Shown: positions 48,671 to 60,453 of the stretch, in pieces
Layout: each line of letters starts with the position of its first letter
Numbering within the stretch: the stretch's first letter is position 1
Assembly: GCA_916048055.1 (NCBI GenBank)
Contig: CAJZHL010000003.1
Span: 558,001-622,000, forward strand
Reading direction: 5' to 3'
Length of the DNA: 64,000 nucleotides
Source: Pedinophyceae sp. YPF-701
Lineage: Eukaryota > Chlorophyta > Pedinophyceae
Made by a program: the position numbers and the translations under genes
The notes under the pieces: model-generated
What the model was told of the DNA's origin: nothing
Databases searched by the model: none
Seen by the model: the letters and a program-made list of their open reading frames with translations, nothing else

Positions 48671-49741
48671 TCACGACGCCGGGGCCGGGACGCGCGGGGC
48701 GGCGTTGGCGGCGATCAGCGCGACCGCGCACATCGCGCCCGCGGCCCCCGTCCACCCGCCCACCGTCTCCACCCAAAAGGATGAGTCCCACAGGAAGCCC
48801 AGAACGCCGGCCTTGACGCCTGCGGCCACGGAACGACCTCGCTCCGTGAGCGGCGCGCGTGACGCGGCGGTGGAGCGCGAAACAAAGCCGCCCGGGGCGC
48901 GACGCGACATGCGGTGCGGCTGTGGGTGCACAGGCGAGGCGCGGCGGCGCGCGGCGGCGGCCGCGCGCGCGGCGACGCAGCGAGGCAGCCTGGTGCGGAG
49001 CGCTGCCGCGGGCCGGCCTGCGCGGCCGCTGGGCGCGCACCCTTCGTTCGCCTGCGCGGGGCCGCCGCGCGGCCCGCCGCCGGCGAGAGCCCCGAGGCCG
49101 CCCATGGAGTGCATCTCCTTCCAGATGGCCATCGCGCCCTCCTGCATCTGCGCGCTCTTCTTGTACACCTCGTTCTCAGGGTCGAGCTCGACGGCACGGT
49201 TGAACCCCTGCGAGGCCTTCGCGAAGAGGCGCTCCGCCTCGCCCTCGTCGCTGGAATTGAGGGCCTCAGTTGCGAAGTTGTTCGCGAGGACCCAGTGCGC
49301 CTGGTGCTTGTTCGGGTCGAGCTCCAGGCAGCGCTCCACCTTGGACCGGCTGTCCGCCAGAGCGCGCGCAGCCTCGGGCGGAGGCATCATCGTCGCGATC
49401 TCCAGGAGCGCTCCGCCCCACCGCAGGTAGGCCTGCAGTCGAGAGCGCGGGCGGGCGACGGTCGGCGCGCGCGGACGGCCGCGTGGGGGGCCGTGGCCTG
49501 AGAGGCGGGGAGAGGGCGGGCGCTCCGCGCCCGGGGGGGCGCAACGGCGCGGTGGTACTGGGCGTGGTGCGCGGAGGAGACCTCGGCGGACGTTGCGGAG
49601 ACGCCGGACGTGGCAAAAGCGGGCCGTGCGTGCGGGGGGAGCGCGGGGGCTCGGCGGCTGGGCTTGGGGCATTACCCCGGCGTCATTGGGGTCCTTCCTG
49701 GCGTCCGCCTCGGCTTGCGCGCGCGCCTGATCGAAGACCAT
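48671..49741 (-). CDS. TOM20: Plant-type TOM20 mitochondrial import receptor
   Basis: Outer-membrane receptor of the TOM complex that binds presequences. Complement of 49676-49741 and 48671-49432; 275 aa as drawn. The plant/algal TOM20 pattern is clear: MVFDQARAQAEADARKDPND, YLRWGGALLEIA, KVERCLELDPNKHQAHWVLA, NNFATEAL, KASQGFNRAVELDPENEVYK, and a C-terminal tail anchor (WTGAAGAMCAVALIAANAA). About 70 low-complexity residues between GPAQANEG and the anchor are open frame but look like an unspliced intron; the GTGCGC donor after QANEG does not match the phase of the obvious acceptor near 48829, so I left them in. An upstream exon may add a few N-terminal residues. Confidence 0.82.
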   Translation of the reverse strand: MVFDQARAQAEADARKDPNDAGVMPQAQPPSPRAPPARTARFCHVRRLRNVRRGLLRAPRPVPPRRCAPPGAERPPSPRLSGHGPPRGRPRAPTVARPRSRLQAYLRWGGALLEIATMMPPPEAARALADSRSKVERCLELDPNKHQAHWVLANNFATEALNSSDEGEAERLFAKASQGFNRAVELDPENEVYKKSAQMQEGAMAIWKEMHSMGGLGALAGGGPRGGPAQANEGCAPSGRAGRPAAALRTRLPRCVAARAAAAARRRASPVHPQPHRMSRRAPGGFVSRSTAASRAPLTERGRSVAAGVKAGVLGFLWDSSFWVETVGGWTGAAGAMCAVALIAANAAPRVPAPAS

Positions 49742-50303
49742 GAGTCTGCGAGGCAGAACACGCGGCCGTGGTTGCGTCAGGCCAGCCCGCGGGCAGCAGT
49801 CTCTGCAGCCCCAGCCTTGTGGGCCGCCTAGACGCCCGATCGGGGCGCGGGGCCGGTCACAGGCCGCGCCGCGAAGCATCCAAGCGAGTCATCCACGCAT
49901 CTGCCAGCCCGCCGGCCCGCGCACTCACCGCTGGATGTCCTCCCGAGTCGCCATCCTGTCCCGCTACTCAACCACCACCCGCTCGCACGGCCTGAACTTC
50001 CCCGATCGCCTTACTGCACCGAAACGCGATGAACGACCAAAGTACAAGGCATCCAAACTGCCCCCAGCTCGCCACGCCCCACAACAACGAGCCGATATGC
50101 AGGTCTGTCTCAGAGTGCCCTGGTACAAGCCTTGCACGCCGTCAGACCCCAGCCAACCGTCACCGCAGCCCTGCGTCACGACGTCCACCCTCACATGTCG
50201 CCGCTCCCCGGCAGCCCACACTCTCAGGTCCAATCGCGCCCCACTCGCATCACTACGACAACGTTGCTACACGAAAGGACGCATGCACGACGGCAGCGGC
50301 CCC
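49742..50303. other. Tandem spacer, FKBP 3' end to TOM20 promoter
   Basis: 562 bp between two minus-strand genes, lower in GC than most of the window (about 49960-50120) and C-rich in runs. No gene, repeat or RNA is recognised. Confidence 0.4.
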
Positions 50304-51546
50304 TCACACCACCATGCCCCCGCCCGGGACGTTCCCTCGGAGGATGTCCAGCACCTCGAGCTCGAACTTGATCTTCTTCCCCGCCAGCATGTGGTTGGCT
50401 GCAGACAGAGAGAGCAGGCGCAACAACTGATGACGTCAGCCCTCGAACGACGCGCAGGAACGCAGCCGGCCTGGAGCTCGGGCGCGCATGCTCGATGCTG
50501 GTCAACAGGGCGTGGCCACGTGCGTAGCCTGGGGCTGCGCTGCGGCCTGGTGCGTTGGTCGACGTGCGACAGGTGGAGTGCACTGTCATGTTTGCAAGAG
50601 GCCTCGCACCGTCCAGGACCACTTGCTTCTCGTCGATCTTGGCGATAAGAGCGATCCCGCCGTTCGACAGCTCCACGATCTTGCCCTCCTGCGGCCCGCC
50701 CGTGCTGCAAGCGGCGGCGATCGCGAAAAGAAACACACCAATCAATAATCCTCGATCTCTGCGCACACCCGGCAAGCGCGCCGCCGAACTCTCTCCCCTG
50801 CACCGCCGCTCACCTCTTGTACCGTCCCTCGAGCCGCTGGATCTCGGGGTGTTCCCGCGGCACCACAAACATCAGGTCCTTGGTCCACTCAGGCCCCTCC
50901 GCCTCCAGCGACGTCCTCTCCCCGATCCCGAGCCCCTGCACCGCGTCGTCGAAGCCCTGCGCGGGGAAAAACCGCACGCGCGCGCGCAGGTCGCGCCTCC
51001 GTCAGGTGCGCCGGCGGCGCCCGGAAGCAACAGTGGCAATGTAGGACCTGAGTCAGTTGACTGCTGTTCCGACGTTGCGCCGCGCGAGCGGGGCGCTGAA
51101 GCCCTTCTTCATAGAGTGGGCACGCTGTTCGCGGTACGTTTGGAGGTGTTGGTTCCCAATTGAGACCGTACTTGGAAGATTGGGTTGCCCACGACGTTTC
51201 CGACTCCGGACTCGAACTCCACGGGCTGGTCCTTCTCGCGAGAAGACTCGATCACGCTGCCGTCGTCATCGAGGACGTCGTAGTGCACCGCAACCAGATC
51301 GCCGGGCTGCACGCGCATCTGCTCGGCACTTCCAGCGCAGACAGCAATGCAGCGTCGCGTGCGCGGAACGCAGCCCGCGCCAGCGCGCCGAGCGCCAGAG
51401 AGTGCGCTCACGCACTGCCTGGTCGCGTTGCGCTTGCGCGCGTGCATCTTGCAGGCCGGAGATGCGCGCGGCGGCAGTGCGGGCCGGGCAGGTGCGTGGC
51501 TGCAACTGGCGGCCGCCGTGGGCGCCATAGTGCGTGACATCACCAT
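50304..51546 (-). CDS. SlyD-like FKBP-type peptidyl-prolyl isomerase, probably plastid
   Basis: Complement of 51172-51546, 50814-50956, 50610-50704 and 50304-50398, 235 aa. The domain order is that of SlyD-type FKBPs: VQPGDLVAVHYDVLDDDGSV, FESGVGNVVGNPIFQGFDDA, VQGLGIGERTSLEAE, MFVVPREHPEIQRLEG, an insert-in-flap segment (VELSNGGIALIAKIDEKQVV), then LDANHMLAGKKIKFELEVLD. Joins in phases 0, 2 and 1 restore each motif; the phase-2 donor hides a TGA. The first ~75 residues (SCSHAPARPALPPRASPACK etc.) are Ala/Arg/Cys-rich like a plastid presequence, or may hide an intron. It diverges from the codanin-1-like gene. Confidence 0.83.
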
Positions 51547-51970
51547 ACTCCTGCGCCGCTTATCCCAGCCTGCGAAGTGGCCAGCCTGCCCGTGGCGCGC
51601 ACGGGTAGAAATCGGCTCGCTGCTGCACGGAGACGGGCCCTTCTACTGGGGAAGGGAGGAGTCCGCGTACGTGACTGACGCGAGAGGATGCCCCGCCTTT
51701 GCCCCGGGGCGCGCTCCCGGATCACCAAACGCACGCGCGCGGCGCAGCGGCTCCATCGTTTCTGCGCTGGATTCCAAGCAATTCTGTTCCCGCCTGCTGC
51801 GGTGGCGGGCTCCGAACGAAGGCTGCGCGTGCGGCCCGAGCCGTCGACGCGGAGGGCCGGCGCCATCGCCCAGGCGTTCTCCTTATCAGTAGCGCGATGC
51901 GGCTGCGTTGACCTGGGAATTTCGCCGCCCAGGCTGACCGGCCGGGGACAGCACGTCATTCGGCTTGGCG
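51547..51970. other. Divergent promoter region, FKBP and codanin-1-like genes
   Basis: 424 bp between start codons. No TATA box is recognised. The minus-strand frame 51540-51959 is Arg/Ala-rich and judged chance. Confidence 0.4.
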
Positions 51971-54900
51971 ATGGACCTGAGCAGTTGTTCGCCCCTCGTG
52001 GCGCGCATCCTCGCTCCCGTTCTAGCCAGCCGGGGACATGCTATCAGCCTCTCGCAGCAGACCGGCGCGAACGCGTTCACACGCGCGGAAGATGCGGCAG
52101 AGGATTCAGTTCAAGGTCTTGATGGCGTGCTGCCCGCGGGGGACGCGCACGAGCTGGCCGACAGGGTGCTGGAGCTGCTTCAGCAAGATGCCAAGCGTCT
52201 CACGGCTACGGAGGCCAAGAACACCGCCGCGGCCGCCCCCAGGTGCGCCAACAAGACTTGCACACACACTCACGGGGACCGGCGCGCGCGGGACGGCCTC
52301 ACCGCCGAACTCGAACGCGCGCAATCGGACGAGTGGACAGCCCGTCAGTCTTGGAGCGCAAAGCAAGCCACGAAAAAATCCTCGCAAGCGTTCTACGCTC
52401 TATTGTTTCATCCCAAAGCTCCACGCCCCACCCGCTGCGACCCCGGCCCCTGCCGCCTCCGCAGGACCCACGACATCGACAAGGGGCAGAAGGCGCTGCA
52501 GCGCATGGGCCTCGGCGGGCCCCCGACCGCACTCGACCTTTCTACGGTCGAATTCCCCCCCCTGGGGTCTCCCGCGACTCCCCCGCGCACACGCAGCCGG
52601 CTGACGCCTCAGCCCGCCACGAGCGGTCCGTGGCCCTCCGCGAACACTACGACTCCAGAGAAACCTGCCCCGACCCCGCAACGGCGGCCCGACACCCCAT
52701 CTGCGACGTCGTCGCCGCCACAGCCTGCGCGCCGGAGCCCAGGGGCCGCGTCGGAGGGCTCCGCGAGCGCCTCGAAGGCTCGCAGCAGCGACGATGACGC
52801 GTTGCAGCGGCTTGCGCGGGCGCACGGACGCGCCATCGCGGCGCACGCAGTCACTCACCTCGACGCGCACGTTGCCGTGCTGCTGTCCCTGCTCCGCATG
52901 GCGAAGGACGCGACCGAGGCGGGCGCGACCGTGCTGCCCTCGCGCGCAGCGGCGATCACGTACGCCTGCGAGGCCCTGCTGGCCGCGGGGCGCGCTGTGC
53001 ACGGCGTTGGCACTGCGGCGACAAAGGCGATGCTCTCCGCGCCGGGCGTGCAGGCGGCCCGCGCGGGGACGCCAGAGGCGGAGCTGAGGGCCTTGGCACA
53101 GCAGATCCAGCGCGAGGGGCAGCTCGGGCAGGTCAGCGCCGACAAGCGATACGACACAGTGGCCCCCGGGTACCGTCCGCCCAGCGCAGCTCGCACCGAG
53201 TCGAACGCGACGACGCGGACGCTCTCGGAGATCATAGCGAACCTCAACATCCTCGCGGCGCGCTGCGAGGGCGAGATCGCGGCGCGGTCCGCGGCCGGCA
53301 GCGCCCAGTGGGCCGCGACAGACGTCGAGGCCGTGTTGGAGTTCGGCCTGGACGCAACGGCGCGTGTCGCGCCGAAACACGTCCCCGCGCTGGCCTCGCG
53401 GCTCGTCGCGCACCTGCTGCAGGCCTCCGAGACCGCCCAGCAGCACCGGTTGGCGCTGGACGCGCGGTCGCAGCGCAAGGGCGCAGACGCCGCCGCGTCG
53501 TTAGAACGGCGGATGACGGGCGGGAGGGGGCCGGGGAGCGCGGCTGGGGCGCAGCAGGGGGCGCGGAGGGGCGGGCAGAAGAGGATCGAGGTGCAGCGGG
53601 TGCAGCGGGCTGCGCCGGCGCAGCGGGCGGCGCTCGGACAGGGGGGGTTGGGGGAGTTGAGCTCCGCGGCGCGCAGCAGGGCGGTGCGCGCGGCGACGGA
53701 GGAGTTGCGGGCGTTCCCTGAGCCGCTGCGCACGCACGCCGCGCTGCTGCTCGCGCTGGACTCGTGGAGCCTGACGTCAGCGGCCGTGTCGGACATGGTG
53801 CACCTGACCACGCCGCTCGTGGCCCCGTGGGCGCTCCCGGCGGCTGGCGCGGCCGGATCGTCGCAGCCGCAGCTGTCCGCGTCGCTCTCGCAGTCGCTTC
53901 GGCGGCTGCTCGCGATGGCGCCGTTTCTCGCCCGTTTCGGGGGCGCGATCGCGGCGGGATGTGCGCACCCTGCGCTGTCGCCAGTGCAGTTGTTGCGAGG
54001 GCACGCGGAGCGGCTGACGGCGACTCCGTGCAGCGAGGCGGCCCTCCAGGCCCTGTGCCTGGCGATCCCCTACGCCTGCGCGTTCGTCACTGCCATGCCG
54101 GCGCCGGCGATCGACGCGCCGGCCGGTTGCGTGCGCACCGCCGCCGCAGCACTCATCGCCATCCGCGAGAGCCCTGCGCTGCGCCCCGGCCACGAAGCCT
54201 TCTCGACGGGCCCGTTCGCTCTCCGCTGCGCCCTCGACCGGGTCCATGCGGAGTTCACACGGCCGGAAAACGCCGCGGGGGCCACGAGCGACGTATTGTT
54301 GCGTGAGGGCTTCGAATCACTGGACAAACGGAGCCTCGAGGCCCTCGACGCCGCGTTCGCAGCCATCGGCGAGCAGAGCTACCGCCTGCTCGACGCGGCC
54401 TTCGTCGACGAGTGCTGCCCGCGCCTCGAGAGCGCTCGCCGCGCCACTGTCGTCCCGGCCGCCCGCGGGACCGCAAGCACGACGGATGCTTCGTCGACCA
54501 GGTCGCTGACGTGGCAGCGCACGCCGGCCCCGGTCGAGACCCGCGCGGCGGCGTGGGTGCGCGCTCTGCGGCGCAGCAGCGACAAAAGACAACTCGAGCT
54601 TCAGCGTGCACTCCTTGACAGCTACTCCACGCAGCGGGACGTGGCATCGCAGCCCCTCAAGGTCGTTGTCGACCACGTCGTCGACGTGCTCGCGCGGAAC
54701 GCCCTGGAGGTCGCCCTGCAGTCCGACGCGTCGCTGCAGCTTGTGCGATGCGCGTCTGCCGTGCTGCGCGAGTCGGTGAAGCTCCTGCGGGACCACGCCG
54801 AGCGTGCGGTGTCGGACGCGGTGCTCAAGTGGGTGGACGAGCGCGGGGGCAGGGGCGGGCAGGACGAGTGGCTCGATCGCGCGAAGCAGGACGAAGATAT

Positions 54901-56341
54901 GCTGGAGAGTCTGAAAGGTGCCGCGCAGAAGGCTTGGGACAGGGTCATGCGCGACGGGCAGGCGTGCCGCAAGGTGCGCTGCTTCGGTGGTGTTTGGGAC
55001 ACGTGTGCGGACCTCTGGGGCGCCGTGCTCGCCCGCAAGCACCAGCTGGTGCCGCGAAACTCGAAATATCGAAAGCGCAATCATTAAGTGTAGTTGTTTT
55101 TCCCTGTTCTGGCGCAGGACCTGACGATGCTCGTCGTGGAGGGGTACGAGCGCGCGGCCGAGGACCTCTGCGCCGTCGACGCGCGCGACTACGTCCTCAT
55201 GCGCATCACGGGCGCCCTGGAGGCCATGCTGCCTCCATCCCTGGACGTCGCCGTGAAACAGCTGACCTGCCACATCGCCGCAGACACCGCGCTCGAGTCC
55301 TGCCTCTCGCGCCTCGGCCCGACCGCGCGCGCGTTCGTCTCCCGGCACCTCGACCGCCTCGACAACTGCTCCTGGCCCGAGGTGCAGCAGAGACTTGTGG
55401 ACAGGACTCGCCAAGACGACTGGGCACTATCTGAGCGCCCGCCGTGGCTCTGGGGCCAGGTCGAAGCGGCCGCCCGCGACAGCGCGGCGCGCGGCGTGCA
55501 AGTCGTCGACCGCGACATCGTCGCGCTGAGCATTCTCAAGTTCGTGGAGTCGTCGCCAGAGATGCGAATGTTTGCCGACAGCGGAGCACTGGCGAACCTC
55601 TTGCACGGCGTCGGCGGCCGGAAGACGCGGGAGCTGCCGCCAGCCGAGCCGCTGGCGCTGCCGGCGCTCGGTGCCGGGGCGGGGCCGCCGGCGCGGGGGC
55701 ACGTAGCGGGCCAGCAGTTGCCGTCGGCGGGGGGTGCGGCGCGCAACGACGACGGCAGTGGGCTGTCCCCGCTGCGGGCGCGGATTCTCAGCAGCCCGCT
55801 GCAGCCGAGCGGCGGCCCCCGCGCGCCGCGGACGCACACGCCGCCGCGCGCCGTCCGCGGGCCCGGCATGCTGTGGGGCTCCAACACCGAGAGTGCAAAC
55901 GACCAAGACGCAAATGACAGCGGCGCACTTTCGAGGGACTCGGCGTCGCCGACCGCCGAAGCCGCGGTCGCGCAGCTCATGACGCCGGTGACGGCGGCGC
56001 GCGAGGCGAGCGTGGCGCCGCCGAAGCCGGAGGCGCGTGATCGGATTGCACAGCTGGTGGCCGAGCGCGCAGCGTGTCCGGATTTCGTGGAAAGGCTGGT
56101 CGAGGAGCACCGCGGGGATCTGGCTGATGCGGAGGATGATCTCTTGGTGGCGCTGCGGGCGTGTCCGGACGGGGCGCGCGGCGCGCTGCTTGGGGCGTGC
56201 CAAGCGGTGCTGGACGTGGCGTGCGCGCGTGCGGGCAGCGCGGGCGCGGGCGCGCATCCGATGCCGCGGCTGAAAGTGCTCCTCGAGGTGCATGCGCGCG
56301 AGGCAGGGAGCGAGCCCCTCAGTGCCGTTGGGTGGCTATAG
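51971..56341 (+). CDS. Codanin-1-like protein
   Basis: Exons 51971-52242, 52465-55048 and 55118-56341 give 1,359 aa, close to the length of animal codanin-1 (about 1,230), which regulates histone chaperone ASF1. Similarities I can see: an N-terminal helical unit (ADRVLELLQQDAKRL), the short motif STVEFPPLGSP where codanin-1 has an EFPPVG segment, a disordered Pro/Ser linker, then long helical regions, DAAFVDECCPRLESARR resembling the CCP-containing segment, and LKVVVDHVVDVLARN leading into helices near codanin-1's conserved C-terminal part. The Ala/Leu/Arg-rich composition makes the comparison weak. Intron 1 (52243-52464) is 222 nt without a stop and could be retained. The TTG just upstream of 51971 is not needed as a start. 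Confidence 0.55.
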
Positions 56342-56526
56342 AGCCCCGGGGGAGTTTTGAGCTGAGCTGAGCGTTGTGAGTCACAACGGGCCAGTACGTC
56401 AGCTCGTCGCACGGACCTCCTGCAGCAAGCTTGCGTGTCGCAAGTCAGGAGAGGAAGACATCCCCCCGACGTCAGGTTCTGTTCGTTGTGGCAATCGTCT
56501 ACGACATCAAGGGGGGGGTTCGCGCT

Positions 56527-58884
56527 CTACCGCGCCGCAGCCGCCTGCCGGGCCGCGGCATGGTAGGAGCTCATTCGTAGCAGGCCGGGGTCTATCCAGG
56601 ACGCCAGCGACATGTCCGTCCTGCCGTCGCCGCCGGGTGGACCTATGGCATACACGCGCCGCGCGGAGGACGCAGGCACGGTCAAGCGCACGTGGTCCAC
56701 GCCGTGCTGCGGAGACGCGAACGTCCGCATGCGCCCCATGCCCGTCCGGAACGTTCCCTGCCCGTGTATGTCCGCCCCCAGCGGCCACTGCAGGTTCTGC
56801 GTGACGTGCATGCTCACCTCGTCGACCTGCGCTCATACAGGCACGAATCAGCATTTCTCTCGTCGAAAAGCTGTGAGCGATAAAAGAGAAGTGCGACGAT
56901 GTTTTATGATGCACGTCAGCACCCACCGTCGTCGGCCAGTCCGCCTTCGCTCCGTTCCCAAAGCGACCGTTCTCCAAATCGCCGTGATACCACCGCCGCA
57001 GATCCTCCGCCGTCGGCGGGCCCTCCCCGCGACGATAGTGCGCGGCGTGCTCCCGCGCAGGGTCCAGTTGCCTGCCCCGCGGCCCCGTCGCGGCCTCATA
57101 TTCCGCCCTCGCCGCCGCCCCCGGTTCTTCCCCGGGGCCCGGTACGCCGTCGACGCCGGCCAGCGCCTCGCGCGCAGCCTGCTCCGACACGAGCCTCGCC
57201 TGGTCGAGGTAGGACTCGGCGTCGTTCTGCGGGTCGCCGTCGCCCTGGCCTTGCCCCGCCACTCCTGGCACGTCCGGGAGCGGTGCGAGGCCCTCCGCGA
57301 CCCGCATGGCCTGGAGATGCCGCAGGTAAGCAAGGTACATGTCCGACGACGGGCCCCAGGAGTCGACAATCTCTCTGAGTTCGTCCGGCGCGCCCTCTGC
57401 CACTACGTCCTTCGTTTTGAATCGCATCGAGTCGCCGGCCGAGTGCGGCGTCAGAATCGCCGAGTCGTTCTCGCTCGAGACCGACGGCGACACCGGCGGC
57501 GTCGCGTCCCTCAGCGCGAACTGCCAGCCCCCTCCGACCGGCCGCCACCCCACAACGATGCGCGGCCCCGGCCACGCCCGCCAAAGCTTCCAGTTCCGCA
57601 CCTCCGTCACCGGCAGCCGCCGCCGAACCCCGACTCTCTGCGCACGCTCGTCCAGCTGCAGCGACGGCTGTTCCACCACCTTCGCGCCCTCGTTCGTTGC
57701 CGCCTGCACCAACGTCGACACGTGCGTCCAACCGCGGCCTGGCCGGCCGCCGGAGCCCCACCCGCGCGTCCGGTCCCCACCGCCCTCCTCCTGCTGAGCC
57801 TCGGCGCCCCCAGCGAGGTCCGAGACGGCGGACCCGGCGGCTCGGCCGCCCGGCGTGCGCGCGGCAGCAGCAGCGCGGTTCATGGCTTTGGTGGCGAGCT
57901 CGGCGCTCTCTTGCAGCGCGGCTTGGATCCGCGACCGCGCTCCGGGGCGCTGCTCGACGACCGGGTCGAGCGTGCGGGCGCCGAGCGTGGACGCGTGCCG
58001 CAGCACGCGCAAGGGGGAGTCTGGAACACTCCCCTGGCGGCCTGAGTCGAGCGTGACGGTCCGCGGGAGCGGCCGGGGGCCTGTGGGGGAAGCGCGTGAG
58101 AGCGCGGTGCGGCTCCGGGGCGTCGCGCCCGCCGCGCTGCCCTCAAGGGAGGATGCAGGGAGAAACGCGGGCCGCAGTGCGTTGAAGAAGGACGGGACGT
58201 TCTTCTTGGGACAGTGCATCGGGTAGGCGCACATCTCCGCCGTGATGTCCACGATGGTGCCCTTGTGGAGCGGCCACGTGCGCGTGAGGGCCTGCGGGCG
58301 CAGTGTGTGCGTGTTGGGTGTGTCATTGTGCAAGATGGCGAGCGTGCAGTCTGTGGCGTGGACGACGAGGGACGCTGACGGCGCGAGCGGTGTTCCTCGG
58401 GCAACGCGGCGTCGGGACCGGCGGATGGGCCCAGCAGGCGTGTTGCAAGGGGTGCGCAGAGGGCCAGAGCAGCGCGCGAGGCGTACCCGCAAGACGGCCT
58501 CGATCTGGCGCTCCGAGAAGGCCGGGAAGTGTCTTGTGAGGAGCATCTCGGCGTCGTCCCTGCAAGAATTCCGCCGAATCGGGGCAGGATGGGCGCACGT
58601 CGACGGCATGCAACAACGGACCGTGCGCGGCCACGGACGCACAGACGTCTCTGCGCCCCACTTTGTTGCATGAATCAGATGTTTTCGTGATGATGCGCCG
58701 TTTCGTGGCACGGAACCACCACTTTGGGGGTTTCTCGGCCGTATGGAGCTCACCAGTAAAGCAGGAGGGAAGCAGGCGTCTGCCAGTTCGGGGTCCTGCC
58801 CTTCGCGTTCTGCGGCGAAGCCAGTCGGCGGAGAATGTCGATGGCTAGGTTCCGGAGCTCTGAAAGGGACTGAACGGTCGCCAT
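56527..58884 (-). CDS. Unrecognised 622-aa protein
   Basis: Complement of 58754-58884, 58487-58559, 56927-58291 and 56527-56826; phases 2, 0 and 0 agree, and exon 2 is only 73 nt. The N-terminus is helical (SLSELRNLAIDILRRLAS, DDAEMLLTRHFPAFSERQIE) and could be a small CUE/UBA-like unit. Next is a conserved-looking segment (KGTIVDITAEMCAYPMHCPK, NVPSFFNALRPAF), then a disordered region, then a Trp-rich beta-type region (NWKLWRAWPGPRIVVGWRPV, GGGWQFALRD). Charged helices lead to LENGRFGNGAKADWPTT and a C-terminal domain (VSMHVTQNLQWPLGADIHGQ, MGRMRTFASPQHGVDHVRL). I do not recognise a family. The 3' end is only about 185 bp from the codanin-1-like stop. Confidence 0.72.
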
Positions 58885-59414
58885 CCTGCACCCGCGCGCG
58901 CGCCAGCAGCGCTGTGCGAAACCGCCGCGCCCGAGCTTGTCGGGACCTCTGTGCGCAATAGAATGCAGATTCCGGCTTGCTAAGTTAAATGACATGCCGC
59001 TGCGCTGCGGGGATCACGCGAACGGCGACTGTGCAGACCGGCGTGGGCGGGGCCTCTGTCGGGGGGACTAGGGCCCGTGCGGGGTCTGACGAGCGGCGGT
59101 GGAGGCTCTCATCGGCCCAGGCGCTTTGTGTACGAATGGAGTACACGCACGTGGCGAACACAACTTAGTTGCATGCACTCACAAGTGCCAGGGACGGCTG
59201 CTGAAACACGCAAGGCACGACTTGGCGCTCGATCACCATCATAAGCTCGTCAAGGATCAAAACCGTTGAAGGATTCGGTCATCATCCATCTAAGAGGCAT
59301 CCAGCTGCGCCCAAACGCGAGTGATGCGGCGTACCGTGGGCGTGCTGCCTCTCCACACGTAGCGCTAGACCAGACCGAACCTGCGCGGTCCCGGGCCGTA
59401 CGGGTGATCACGGC
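58885..59414. other. Divergent promoter region, 622-aa gene and UFC1
   Basis: 530 bp between divergent starts. GC is lower at about 59140-59290. No TATA box, repeat or RNA gene is recognised. Confidence 0.4.
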
Positions 59415-60207
59415 ATGGCCGAGTGGACACAGACAACGAAGTCGACGGCAGGGAAGCTGCCGCAATGCGCCACGAGGGCTGCGCCGGGGGACGCGAGTTG
59501 GGAGCAGAGGCTCAAGGAGGAGCTGGCAGCCATGATTCAGTATATCAAGATGAACAAGGCGAAGGACGAGCACTGGTTCACCGTGGATCCGCCGCTGGAG
59601 GTGCGTTGGCTCGCGCGCGGGGCAACATGTGGCGACTGTACATCGCTGAAACATATCTGCCTTTCAATCCAATCGTGTGCTTATGATTTTGCTTGAACAG
59701 TCGGCACTTCTCGCATGGCGCTCGGTATCGCGGCGCAGAACGGTGCCAAGTGGTCGGGGACGTGCTGGATGATGCACGAGTACCAGAGATATGAGTTTCG
59801 GTGGCAACTTGAATTAGGGATCTCCTATCCAGCGGCGCCCCCCGAGATCGAGCTGCCGGAGCTCGAGGGCAAGACCGCGAAGATGTACAGGTGAGTCGCG
59901 TCGATCCCACGCCGTCGAATTATGCGCGCCCGCCACGCCAGTCGACCTACGGCCCATGCGCGTGCCGCCACCTGAACGCGACTGCAAGCAGCGCTCTGCA
60001 GCACCTCACGGCCTGCAATCGCACGACCGCAGGGGCGGACGCATCTGCACCACGATACACTTCGACCCCCTGTGGCGTCGCAACGTCCCTGCATTCGGGC
60101 TCGCACACGCCTTCTGCCTTGGACTTGGTCCCTGGATGGCCGCCGAAGTCCCTTACATGGCCGGCCTCGGCCTCATACAGCCCGTCTCAGGCACATCTGG
60201 CAGCTAG
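59415..60207 (+). CDS. UFC1: Ubiquitin-fold modifier-conjugating enzyme 1 (UFC1)
   Basis: E2 enzyme of the UFM1 pathway, which modifies ER-bound ribosomes among other targets. Exons 59415-59600, 59739-59890 and 60033-60207 give 170 aa, the usual length. Motifs: [64 protein letters not shown] and [17 protein letters not shown], with the catalytic Cys at residue 118, then [20 protein letters not shown]. Introns join in phases 0 and 2. It is a near-textbook member, and its presence implies UFM1, UBA5 and UFL1 elsewhere in the genome. Confidence 0.95.
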
Positions 60208-60453
60208 CCGGCCCCAATAAGCAAGGTGCGCTATCGCGGCGCTGGCGCGTGTCACAAGGTGGGCATCGCGTGCGGGCGACGCTCCCCGGCGCCGCCTGCC
60301 GGTGCAAGGTACACGGAGAGTCAAAAACGGAGGCGCAGCGCACGGTGGAGGGCCGCTCAGCGCTCCCCACGCGGCACGTGCGCCTGCGGCGGAGATGATA
60401 CGGGGCAGCGCTGCTCGCTCGCTCCGAGCAGCGCGGCGCGCGGCCTCGCGCGC

